Assembly (NCBI RefSeq): GCF_000434895.1 | Contig: NZ_FR892780.1 | Span: 1 to 13,923, forward strand | DNA from: Phascolarctobacterium succinatutens CAG:287 | GTDB lineage: Bacteria; Bacillota; Negativicutes; Acidaminococcales; Acidaminococcaceae | Reading direction: 5' to 3' | Length of the DNA: 13,923 bases | In this document: one piece after another, positions 5,927-12,261 of the stretch | Layout: each line of letters starts with the position of its first letter | How positions within the stretch are numbered: position 1 is the stretch's first letter | Notes under the pieces: generated by a model | What the model saw: the letters and a program-made list of their open reading frames with translations, nothing else | Databases searched by the model: none | Told to the model about the DNA's origin: nothing | Position numbers and translations under genes: made by a program

Positions 5927-7852
5927 TTAAAAGCTTCTTACGATTGCGGCAAAGGTGTCAGCCTTCAGGCTTGCGCCGCCTACCAGCACGCCGTCAATAC
6001 CGCTGAGGTTGAAGGAAGCAGCGTTCTTTTCATTAACACTGCCGCCGTAAAGAATACGAACCTTGCGGGCAATATCCGGCGTAAAGATTTTGCTGATTTT
6101 TTCACGAATCAGAGTGCATACTTCCAAAGCATCCTCCGGAGTAGCAGCCTTACCGCTGCCGATAGCCCAGATAGGCTCATAAGCAACAACAAGGTTTTCT
6201 GCATCCTCTGCAGAAATTACACGCAGAGCGCTCTTCAGCTGCATATTGATTTTGCGGGCAGTTTTGCCTGCTTCACGCTCAGCCAGATTTTCACCAACGC
6301 ACAGCATCGGCTTCAGACCGTTGCGATAAGCGGCAATAATCTTGCTGGCAACAATTTTTTCGTTCTCACCGAAAATGGTACGGCGTTCGCTGTGACCAAC
6401 GAGAACATATTCAGCGCAGATATCGGCAATCATCGCACCGGAAACAGCGCCGGTGAAGGCACCCTTGTCTTCCCAATGCAAATCCTGTGCGCCGTAGCCT
6501 ACGTGCTTGCCATCGATAGCATCCGCAACAGTTTCCAGTGCGGTGAACGGCGGGAAAATAACAACCTCGTTTAAGGTACCGTTAGTTTCCATAACAATAT
6601 CCTCAGCAAGCTCTACAGCCTCGCTTACGGTTTTGTGCATTTTCCAGTTGCCGGCAATCATTTTGCGGCGCAGGTCATCCAGCGCAGCAACGCCGGGCAG
6701 TACCTTGCCCTCCAGATATTCCAGAGAAGCACCGCCACCGGTGGAAATGTGGGTAATGCGTTTAGCCAGACCCAGCTTTTCGATAGCAGCAACGCTGTCG
6801 CCACCGCCGACAATGCTGGTAGCACGGCTCTTAGCTACAGCCTTAGCTACAGCCTCGGTGCCCTTGCAGAATGCGTCCATTTCGAAAACGCCCATCGGTC
6901 CGTTCCAGACAATCATCTTAGCGTCAGCCAGAGCTTCGGCATAAGCCTTGCTGGTTTCCGCACCGATATCCAGAGCCATGTAAGCCTGGTTCAGGTTTTT
7001 CACCTTTTCGGTTACATGCTCAGCGTCGGGAGCAAATGCAGCAGCCATTACCAGATCGGTAGGCAGCAGCATATTTACTTTATTTTTCTTAGCCTTAGCC
7101 AGAAGCTCTTTAGCCAAGTCCAGCTTATCCTCTTCTACCAGGGACTTGCCCATTTTGTAGCCCTGTGCAGCCAGGAAGGTGTTAGCCATACCGCCGCCGA
7201 TAAGCAGGGTATCAACCTTATCAAGCAGGTTGCTGATAACGCCGATTTTGTCGCTTACCTTAGCACCGCCGATGATAGCAACGAAAGGATGCAGCGGATT
7301 GGTTACAGCCTGACCTACATACTGGATTTCCTTTTCCAGCAGGAAGCCTGCTGCAGCAGGCAGGAAGTGGGTTACGCCTTCTACAGAAGCATGTGCGCGG
7401 TGAGATACACCGAAGCCGTCATTGACATACAAATCTGCCAAAGAAGCCAGCTTTTCGGCAAATTCCATGTCGTTCTTTTCCTCTTCCTTATGGAAACGCA
7501 GGTTTTCCAGCAGCAGGATGTGCCCCGGCTTCAGCTTGCTTGCAGCAGCCTGCGCAGCTTCGCCAACACAGTCGGGAGCGAACAGAATCTTTTTGCCCAG
7601 CAGCTTGCCCAAATGCTTAGCTACAGGAGCCAAAGACAATTCCGGTTTAACCTGTCCTTTAGGACGGCCAAGATGTGCCATTAAAATAACGGCAGCCTTT
7701 TGCTCCAGCAAATATTGAATGGTCGGCAGAGATGCGGTGATACGAGTATCATCGGTAATCTCGCCTTTATCATTCAGAGGAACGTTAAAATCTACGCGTA
7801 CCAGTACTTTTTTACCGACAACGTCTAAGTCACGTACAGTTTTTTTATCCAC
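5927..7852 (-). CDS. pgk-tpiA: bifunctional phosphoglycerate kinase / triosephosphate isomerase fusion
   Basis: One uninterrupted 641-residue frame encodes two complete enzymes. PGK (1-393) shows VRVDFNVPLN (R19, D21, N23), DDTRI, MAHLGRPKG, ENLRFHKEE, VNDGFGVSHRAHAS, IGGAKVSDKIG, WNGPMGVFE and the nucleotide-binding VGGGDS (348-353). TPI (395-641) shows N402 and K404 in AGNWKMHKT, catalytic His487 in VGHSERR, catalytic Glu559 in AYEPIWAIGSGK, and YGGSVNEKN. The normal PGK end (GVAALDD) runs directly into RRKMIAGNWK with one Leu codon (CTG) where free TPIs have their start Met. I see no stop, no ATG at the expected site and no good Shine-Dalgarno at the junction. Translation starts at GTG (7850-7852), with AAGGAGA 9 nt upstream; gap ends 18 nt earlier. 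Known: Thermotoga makes a PGK-TIM fusion, partly by frameshifting; here the fusion is simply in frame. It could channel nothing directly but fixes enzyme stoichiometry. Confidence 0.96.
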   Translation of the reverse strand: MDKKTVRDLDVVGKKVLVRVDFNVPLNDKGEITDDTRITASLPTIQYLLEQKAAVILMAHLGRPKGQVKPELSLAPVAKHLGKLLGKKILFAPDCVGEAAQAAASKLKPGHILLLENLRFHKEEEKNDMEFAEKLASLADLYVNDGFGVSHRAHASVEGVTHFLPAAAGFLLEKEIQYVGQAVTNPLHPFVAIIGGAKVSDKIGVISNLLDKVDTLLIGGGMANTFLAAQGYKMGKSLVEEDKLDLAKELLAKAKKNKVNMLLPTDLVMAAAFAPDAEHVTEKVKNLNQAYMALDIGAETSKAYAEALADAKMIVWNGPMGVFEMDAFCKGTEAVAKAVAKSRATSIVGGGDSVAAIEKLGLAKRITHISTGGGASLEYLEGKVLPGVAALDDLRRKMIAGNWKMHKTVSEAVELAEDIVMETNGTLNEVVIFPPFTALETVADAIDGKHVGYGAQDLHWEDKGAFTGAVSGAMIADICAEYVLVGHSERRTIFGENEKIVASKIIAAYRNGLKPMLCVGENLAEREAGKTARKINMQLKSALRVISAEDAENLVVAYEPIWAIGSGKAATPEDALEVCTLIREKISKIFTPDIARKVRILYGGSVNEKNAASFNLSGIDGVLVGGASLKADTFAAIVRSF

Positions 7853-7870
7853 GGATAAGAATCTCCTTTA

Positions 7871-8875
7871 TTACAGACCTTTTTTAGCAATATAAGCAGC
7901 CAGGTCAACTACGCGGTTGGAATAACCCCATTCGTTATCGTACCAGCTTACAACCTTAGCCATACGCGGACCAACCATCATGGTGGACAGACCGTCGATG
8001 ATGGAGCTCAGCGGGCAGCCATTGTAATCGCGAGATACCAGCGGTTCGTCGCTGTAGCCCATGATGCCTTTGAGTTCGCCTTCAGCAGCTTCCTTCAGCA
8101 CTGCGTTGATTTCTTCGGCAGTGGTGTCTTTTTGCAGCAGAACGGTCAGGTCGGTGATGGAAACGTTCGGGGTCGGAACGCGCATTGCAAAGCCGTTCAG
8201 TTTGCCTTTCAGTTCCGGCAGAACCAGAGCAACTGCTTTTGCAGCACCAGTAGTAGTCGGGATGATGGAGCAAGCAGCAGCGCGAGCACGGCGGAGGTCT
8301 TTATGCGGCAGGTCCAGAATTCTCTGGTCATTGGTGTAGGAGTGAACAGTGGTCATCAGACCGCTTTCAATACCGAATTTGTTCAGAAGTACTTTGGTGA
8401 ACGGAGCCAGGCAGTTGGTGGTGCAGGAAGCGTTGGAAATGATGTTGTGTTTTGCAGGATCATATTTGTCTTCGTTAACACCCATAACGATGGTAATGTC
8501 TTCGCCTTTTGCAGGAGCGGAGATGATAACCTTTTTAACAGTGTCATGCAGGTGAGCAGCAGCCTTTTCGCCTTCAGTGAAACGACCGGTGGATTCTACA
8601 ACGATTTCAGCACCAGCTTCGCCCCAAGGAATCTTTGCCGGATCCATGCAGGAGAATACTTCGATTTTGTGACCATCAACAATAATGAAGTTGCCTTCGA
8701 TGCTGATTTCATGATTGAAAATGCCATGGATAGAATCATATTTCAGCAGGTGAGCCAGAGTCTTGACGTCGCCAAGATCGTTTATTGCAACAACCTCAAC
8801 CTCAGGATTATTGAATGCAACACGGAAAACCTCGCGGCCGATACGGCCAAAACCATTAATACCTACTTTTGTCAT
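7871..8875 (-). CDS. gap: glyceraldehyde-3-phosphate dehydrogenase, NAD-type
   Basis: This enzyme oxidises glyceraldehyde-3-phosphate to 1,3-bisphosphoglycerate with NAD+ and phosphate. Seen: 334 residues; Rossmann motif INGFGRIGR (6-13); Asp33 in AINDLGD, the usual NAD-preferring context; ASCTTNCLAPF with catalytic Cys151; His178 in TVHSYTNDQ; and C-terminal WYDNEWGYSNRVVDL. The frame stays open 20 codons further upstream, but ATG 8873-8875 has a perfect AAGGAGG 8 nt upstream and the extension has no family resemblance, so the short start is chosen. It is the first structural gene behind cggR, as in Bacillus gapA, and the direct substrate of the CggR circuit. The 86-nt gap from cggR holds small stem-loops. 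The fused pgk-tpi gene follows after 18 nt. Confidence 0.98.
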   Translation of the reverse strand: MTKVGINGFGRIGREVFRVAFNNPEVEVVAINDLGDVKTLAHLLKYDSIHGIFNHEISIEGNFIIVDGHKIEVFSCMDPAKIPWGEAGAEIVVESTGRFTEGEKAAAHLHDTVKKVIISAPAKGEDITIVMGVNEDKYDPAKHNIISNASCTTNCLAPFTKVLLNKFGIESGLMTTVHSYTNDQRILDLPHKDLRRARAAACSIIPTTTGAAKAVALVLPELKGKLNGFAMRVPTPNVSITDLTVLLQKDTTAEEINAVLKEAAEGELKGIMGYSDEPLVSRDYNGCPLSSIIDGLSTMMVGPRMAKVVSWYDNEWGYSNRVVDLAAYIAKKGL

Positions 8876-8891
8876 AATAATTTCCTCCTTA

Positions 8892-8929
8892 ATTCTGAGA
8901 GAATCTAAATTTTGCACAAATGTGCTCAG
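8892..8929 (-). promoter_or_regulatory. small stem-loops in the cggR-gap gap
   Basis: Within the 86-nt gap, ATTCT/AGAAT (8892-8896/8900-8904) and GCACA/TGTGC (8914-8918/8921-8925) can each form short hairpins; alternatively CTGAG (8895-8899) pairs with CTCAG (8925-8929) to enclose both. They lie just upstream of the gap Shine-Dalgarno. In B. subtilis the cggR-gapA message is cleaved near this junction and a 5' stem-loop stabilises the gapA part. The same role here is inference. I see no clear internal promoter. Confidence 0.35.
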
Positions 8930-8961
8930 TAACAAATTAATACTTTAAGAGCTTCGCTTGT

Positions 8962-9996
8962 TTATTGCTCTTTAGTCATTTTGAGAATCTCATGCGCTGC
9001 AGCCTCATCGGTAATCAAAATATCCTGTCTGGAAGCACGGATAACCGATAAAATTGCGGCAGCCTTCGATTTACCTCCGGCAATACCGATAATTGTGCCG
9101 ATGTGCTGCAAATCCTGCAGCATCAGGCCGGCATTATTAGTCATATAAACCTGTCTGCCGTCTAAAGCACAATACTGGCCAAACGCCTCGCCTACAGCAC
9201 CATCTGCCTCCAGCTTGGCAATTACCTCGCTGCCTAAGCGTCTGTGTCTTGCCATAACACTGGCACGGCCTACACCGTGAACAAGAATGTCCGCCTGCTT
9301 GATAATATCAACGACAGCGCGTACACCGATATCCTCTTTAAGAATACTGTTTAAGATATCCTCGCTTACACAGTCGGGAACATAAAGCTGACGGTAGGAT
9401 GCTCCGAGCTTTTGCGCCAGGACAGTTGCAATCGTATTGGCCTGCAGTTCCACATTATCACCCAAGCCGCCGCGTGCCGGTACAACCACCGTATTTGGCT
9501 GAGAACCGGAAACATTAGCTGCCATAGCAGCCATAGTAGTGCCGCCGCTGACAGCAACGATATGCTTATTGCCGTCACTCAGCAGCTTGCTGAGAATATG
9601 CGCTGCGGTACGGCCGATTTCGCGTTTGACAACGTCCTCCTGGTCCGAATCGCCAGGAAGAATGACGACCTTGCCAATCTTCAGCGTATCACTGAGAGCA
9701 TTTTCCAAAAACGAAATATCCTGCAGCTTGCGTACATAATCCGCCAGCTCCTTAAGAATATCCGCACCCTCATCAGTCACGCTCATACCGCTGGAAGAAA
9801 AATCCAGCAAGCCGCTTTTCTTAAGAAAATCAACCTGAGCACGCAGCACTCTTTCGCTCAGTCCCAGTCTTGCAGCCAGAGCACGTCGGCCTATCGGCGC
9901 TTCATGGCTTACCTGACGCAGAATCTGGTAGCGTTGTACGAGCAAATCAGTCAGCTCCGGTACAATTTTCTTTTGCAGATTAATAATACTATCCAT
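8962..9996 (-). CDS. cggR: central glycolytic genes regulator CggR (SorC family)
   Basis: Transcription repressor of the gap operon, relieved in B. subtilis by fructose-1,6-bisphosphate. Seen: 344 residues; an N-terminal segment strongly like B. subtilis CggR (QKKIVPELTDLLVQRYQILR, then PIGRRALAARLGLSERVLR, a helix-turn-helix at about 34-62), and a C-terminal SorC/DeoR-like sugar-phosphate-binding domain (about 95-344) with VSGGTTMAAMA (149-159) and PARGGLGDNVELQANTIA (173-190), both typical of CggR. ATG 9994-9996 is preceded by AAGGGA about 11 nt upstream, a rather wide spacing. It is first in the operon and lies behind its own operator, so it is expected to autoregulate. The gap gene follows after 86 nt. 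Function by orthology is strong; the effector is inferred. Confidence 0.95.
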   Translation of the reverse strand: MDSIINLQKKIVPELTDLLVQRYQILRQVSHEAPIGRRALAARLGLSERVLRAQVDFLKKSGLLDFSSSGMSVTDEGADILKELADYVRKLQDISFLENALSDTLKIGKVVILPGDSDQEDVVKREIGRTAAHILSKLLSDGNKHIVAVSGGTTMAAMAANVSGSQPNTVVVPARGGLGDNVELQANTIATVLAQKLGASYRQLYVPDCVSEDILNSILKEDIGVRAVVDIIKQADILVHGVGRASVMARHRRLGSEVIAKLEADGAVGEAFGQYCALDGRQVYMTNNAGLMLQDLQHIGTIIGIAGGKSKAAAILSVIRASRQDILITDEAAAHEILKMTKEQ

Positions 9997-10013
9997 AACC
10001 AGTTACATCCCTT

Positions 10014-10049
10014 GACGTGTTTTGTCCCTCGTGGTACTTTTCGTGTCCC
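10014..10049 (-). promoter_or_regulatory. CggR operator
   Basis: On the minus strand, GGGAC occurs twice in direct repeat, 21 bp apart (10045-10049 and 10024-10028). The second is followed after 6 nt by CGTC (10014-10017), the first after 6 nt by AGTA. Known B. subtilis operator: two direct CGGGAC-N6-TGTC repeats with a 20-bp period. The form matches closely. It lies between promoter and gene, about 40-70 nt after the expected transcription start, as in Bacillus where CggR blocks elongating polymerase. Confidence 0.8.
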
Positions 10050-10090
10050 ACAGATTCAATACAAATAAGTGAATTATTTGTCTATAGCTC

Positions 10091-10119
10091 ATTATAGCAT
10101 ACTCTAATTGATAAATAAA
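10091..10119 (-). promoter_or_regulatory. promoter of the cggR-gap-pgk/tpi-gpmI-eno operon
   Basis: On the minus strand: perfect -10 TATAAT (10091-10096) with extended TGC directly before it, and a weak -35 TTTATT (10114-10119) at 17 bp. Start near 10084, so the cggR leader is about 88 nt and contains the operator. From here up to the queF terminator (10120-10232) I see nothing gene-like. Confidence 0.75.
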
Positions 10120-10232
10120 GTGCTGTATTAGTGTTTATTGAAAAAATTTTATAAAAAACGTTCTTTGATTAGCCATCGCTAACTTACGCTGTCTGAAAAT
10201 ACTTTTCATTAGCAGAGGTGTTTCGTAAGCAC

Positions 10233-10263
10233 AAAAAAAGAGCTGCCGCTTACGCAGCAGCTC
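10233..10263 (-). terminator. intrinsic terminator of the queC-queT-queF operon
   Basis: GAGCTGC (10240-10246) pairs with GCAGCTC (10257-10263); a G-U pair and two G-C pairs extend the stem to a GTAA tetraloop. On the minus strand it is followed by seven T (10233-10239), and preceded by an A-run. It lies about 10 nt past the queF stop. Confidence 0.93.
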
Positions 10264-10272
10264 AAAAATTTT

Positions 10273-10770
10273 TTATCTGTTATTAACTGTTTCGGGATAC
10301 ATATCATGCATAAAGAGACGCTTCTTCGCAGCCTGCTCCCATTCGGTTCCCGGCTTGCCGTAGTTGGCATACGGATCGATGGACAGACCGCCGCGCGGCA
10401 GGAATTTGCCCCAAACCTCAATATACTTAGGCTCCATCAGTTTGATAAGATCCTTCATAATGATATTTACGCAGTCTTCATGGAAATCACCGTGATTACG
10501 GAAGCTGAACAGGTACAGCTTCAGAGATTTGCTTTCTACCAGACGTTCGTCGGGCACATACGAAATATAGATAGTCGCAAAATCCGGCTGTCCTGTCATC
10601 GGACAAAGGCTGGTAAATTCCGGACAGTTAAATTTAACCCAGTAATCATTTTGCGGATGCTTATTCGGGAAGGATTCCAGAACCTCCGGCGCATAATCGC
10701 TTTTATAAGCAGTTTTATTGCCTAACAGGCTTACGCCCTGCAATTCTTCTTTACTTCTGCCACTTGTCAT
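10273..10770 (-). CDS. queF: NADPH-dependent 7-cyano-7-deazaguanine (preQ0) reductase
   Basis: QueF reduces the nitrile of preQ0 to the aminomethyl group of preQ1, the precursor exchanged into tRNA in queuosine synthesis. Seen: 165 residues, the unimodular (short, YkvM-like) form; catalytic Cys56 in SLCPMTGQPD, proton donor Asp63, the QueF signature ESKSLKLY (79-86) for NADPH binding, and NHGDFHED (92-99). All key residues are intact. The ATG at 10768-10770 shares one base with the stop of the queT-like gene (TAATG), and GGAGGT lies 8 nt upstream inside that gene, so translation is probably coupled. It is the last gene of the operon; a strong terminator follows. Confidence 0.97.
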   Translation of the reverse strand: MTSGRSKEELQGVSLLGNKTAYKSDYAPEVLESFPNKHPQNDYWVKFNCPEFTSLCPMTGQPDFATIYISYVPDERLVESKSLKLYLFSFRNHGDFHEDCVNIIMKDLIKLMEPKYIEVWGKFLPRGGLSIDPYANYGKPGTEWEQAAKKRLFMHDMYPETVNNR

Positions 10771-11273
10771 TATTGCTTACCTCCATCAAATGCAAACAGC
10801 TTGCCTGCTCCTACACGTTCCAAAGCGGTAACAAGCATTACACTCGCAATACCACAGATGCACTGACCAATCAGCAGACTGCTTGCCAGTACCAGATAAG
10901 GAATATCCAACAGAACGCTCAGCCATACAGGAACACCAAGTCCCGGTACAAAGGTTACTGCTGCCCAGATAATCCAATTGCCGCAGCCACGACGCTTAGC
11001 AAAAACAATAATACCGGTTGTTACGATACCTACAATAAAGCCGCCGATAATATCCGGCAGACCAAAACCGCCCATCACCGTATTGCTGACAACGTTTGCC
11101 AAGCCAAACGGCAGCACCAGAAACGGGAAAATTGCACTTAAGCCATACAGCGCAGTAGCAATACGAATCTGATACTGACCAAAGGCAAAACTCTGGGTGC
11201 ACATCATCACAACAATATATAATGCAATACACAATGCGGAAAATACTAATTTTTGATTACTTAAACTCTTCAT
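10770..11273 (-). CDS. queT: QueT-family queuosine precursor transporter (membrane)
   Basis: A 167-residue hydrophobic protein with about five to six membrane segments. Seen: an early QYQIRIATALYGLS stretch like the QIRI-x-x-AL motif of QueT, then ANVVSNTVMGGFGLPDIIGG and GIVTTGIIVFAKRR, again QueT-like. Known: QueT proteins are the substrate-binding (S) parts of ECF-type transporters and are thought to import queuosine precursors; no energising module is in this window, so it would rely on a shared one elsewhere. The start is ATG 11271-11273, with GGAGGT 7 nt upstream; an in-frame TTG six codons earlier overlaps that site and is rejected. It sits between queC (14 nt upstream) and queF (1-base overlap), and the operon context supports the call more than the sequence alone. 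Confidence 0.82.
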   Translation of the reverse strand: MKSLSNQKLVFSALCIALYIVVMMCTQSFAFGQYQIRIATALYGLSAIFPFLVLPFGLANVVSNTVMGGFGLPDIIGGFIVGIVTTGIIVFAKRRGCGNWIIWAAVTFVPGLGVPVWLSVLLDIPYLVLASSLLIGQCICGIASVMLVTALERVGAGKLFAFDGGKQ

Positions 11274-11287
11274 TATCCTTACCTCCT

Positions 11288-11968
11288 TCAAACCTCTGCT
11301 AAGGGATCAACAACACCATTGGCAGCAAAGGCTGCCTCGCGGTCAATACAGGTACCGCACTTATGACAAGGCTTTTCACCGCCGTCATAACAGCTCCAGG
11401 TCAGCTCATAGGGAACACCTAAGCGCAAGCCCTCAGCAACGATATCCTTCTTAGTTTTGTCAACAAAGGGAGCAACAAGACGCACCTTACGACCGCTTCC
11501 CAGATATACTGCCAAATTCATCGACTCGTTAAATTCAACACTGCAATCAGGATAAGCATTGCCTGCAGCATCATCGGCATGGGGACCGTAGTAAATCTCA
11601 TTGCATTCATATTCCAGCGCAATGCTTGCCGCAGCAGACAGGAACAGGCCATTACGGAAAGGCACATAAGTGCTTACAGGCTCACCCTTGCTTTCCTTCA
11701 GCTGCTCTGCATAGGATGCGTGCGGAACGCTGGTCTCCGAGCCCTGTAGCAGAGAGCATTTACTGTGCGCAAAAATCTTCGACAAATCCATATGCAGCAG
11801 CTCTACATGATAATAATCGGCAATCGCCTGCGCTGCTGCAAGCTCCTTGGCATGCTTCTGACCGTAGGACATCGACAAGGCCAGAACATTATCGCCGTAT
11901 TTTTCTTTTGCCAGTGCCAGACAGGTTGAGCTGTCTACGCCACCGCTTAATAATACTAAAACCTTCAT
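11288..11968 (-). CDS. queC: 7-cyano-7-deazaguanine (preQ0) synthase
   Basis: QueC converts 7-carboxy-7-deazaguanine to preQ0 using ATP and ammonia. Seen with the ATG start: 226 residues, the PP-loop SGGVDSS (8-14), SYGQKHAKEL, VPFRNGLFLS, GPHADDAAGNAYPDC, and the Zn2+ site formed by Cys193, Cys201, Cys204 and Cys207 in a C-x7-C-x2-C-x2-C pattern. Start: ATG 11966-11968, with GGGAGG only 4 nt upstream, slightly tight; the in-frame TTG at 11980 lies inside that site and is rejected. It is the first gene of a queC-queT-queF operon and is preceded by a riboswitch-like leader. The partner genes queD and queE (and folE) are not in the window. Confidence 0.97.
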   Translation of the reverse strand: MKVLVLLSGGVDSSTCLALAKEKYGDNVLALSMSYGQKHAKELAAAQAIADYYHVELLHMDLSKIFAHSKCSLLQGSETSVPHASYAEQLKESKGEPVSTYVPFRNGLFLSAAASIALEYECNEIYYGPHADDAAGNAYPDCSVEFNESMNLAVYLGSGRKVRLVAPFVDKTKKDIVAEGLRLGVPYELTWSCYDGGEKPCHKCGTCIDREAAFAANGVVDPLAEV

Positions 11969-12001
11969 TTTTCCTCCCAATTAATGAGCGGGCAAAGTCC
12001 A

Positions 12002-12042
12002 CAAAATATAAAAGGATTCCGTCATCTACAGACGAAATCCTT
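12002..12042 (-). terminator. second hairpin in the queC leader, terminator-like
   Basis: AAGGATTCCGTC (12012-12023) pairs with GACGAAATCCTT (12031-12042) over 12 bp including one G-U, with a 7-nt loop. On the minus strand it is followed by TTATATTTT, a broken U-run. It lies between the riboswitch-associated terminator and the queC ribosome site. It may be a second stop point or a stabilising stem. Confidence 0.6.
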
Positions 12043-12050
12043 GCATACAT

Positions 12051-12074
12051 AAAAAATACCGGCCGGCGCCAGTA
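12051..12074 (-). terminator. attenuator-type terminator downstream of the preQ1 aptamer
   Basis: On the minus strand TACTGGC and GCCGGTA form a 7-bp stem (with one G-U) around a GCCG loop (12057-12074), followed by six T (12051-12056). It starts only 7 nt after the aptamer's pseudoknot strand, as expected for the expression platform of a transcription-terminating riboswitch. A competing pairing of GGCG (12078-12081) with CGCC (12065-12068) could act as antiterminator; that part is inference. Confidence 0.75.
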
Positions 12075-12081
12075 CATCGCC

Positions 12082-12120
12082 CGTAGTTTTATTTATAGAC
12101 AGGATGGTTACGAACTGTCT
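12082..12120 (-). ncRNA. preQ1-I riboswitch aptamer
   Basis: On the minus strand, AGACAG (12115-12120) pairs with CTGTCT (12097-12102) as stem P1 around a 12-nt loop that begins TTC and ends in CATC, giving the class I pattern GTTC...CATCC. It is followed by an A-rich tail ATAAATAAAACTACG. CGTA in the loop (12109-12112) can pair with TACG in the tail (12082-12085) to make the H-type pseudoknot. Loop length and tail agree with the B. subtilis queC-operon riboswitch as I remember it. Position directly upstream of queC fits perfectly. Confidence 0.85.
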
Positions 12121-12138
12121 GTTATGAACTTCTAAGAT

Positions 12139-12167
12139 ATTATACAGCATATCGCGTTATTTGTCCA
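12139..12167 (-). promoter_or_regulatory. promoter of the queC-queT-queF operon
   Basis: On the minus strand: -35 TGGACA (12162-12167), a 17-bp spacer, and -10 TATAAT (12139-12144). Start near 12132, about 12 nt before the riboswitch stem, giving a leader of about 164 nt. Confidence 0.85.
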
Positions 12168-12188
12168 GCGTAAGAAAATAGCATAATC

Positions 12189-12234
12189 AAAAACAGACAC
12201 CGCCGACATACTTAAAGCATATCGAGGTGTCTGT
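12189..12234 (-). terminator. intrinsic terminator after the MFS gene
   Basis: ACAGACACC (12193-12201) pairs perfectly with GGTGTCTGT (12226-12234); the 24-nt interior can form an imperfect inner stem (GACATAC/GCATATC). On the minus strand the outer stem is followed by a run of T (12189-12193). It lies just before the queC promoter and insulates the two units. Confidence 0.85.
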
Positions 12235-12261
12235 CTTAAAAGCGTTATAGCTTATCTACTA

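Noticed and set aside
6635..7684. Plus-strand open frame of 349 codons opposite the PGK half
   Set aside because: Antisense shadow of a highly conserved enzyme; no motif or ribosome site.
5927..7852. pgk and tpi as two genes with a hidden stop, or a sequencing-frameshift fusion
   Set aside because: Both halves are in the same frame with no stop and no residue lost or added except one Leu; a sequencing error would usually leave a frame change near the junction.
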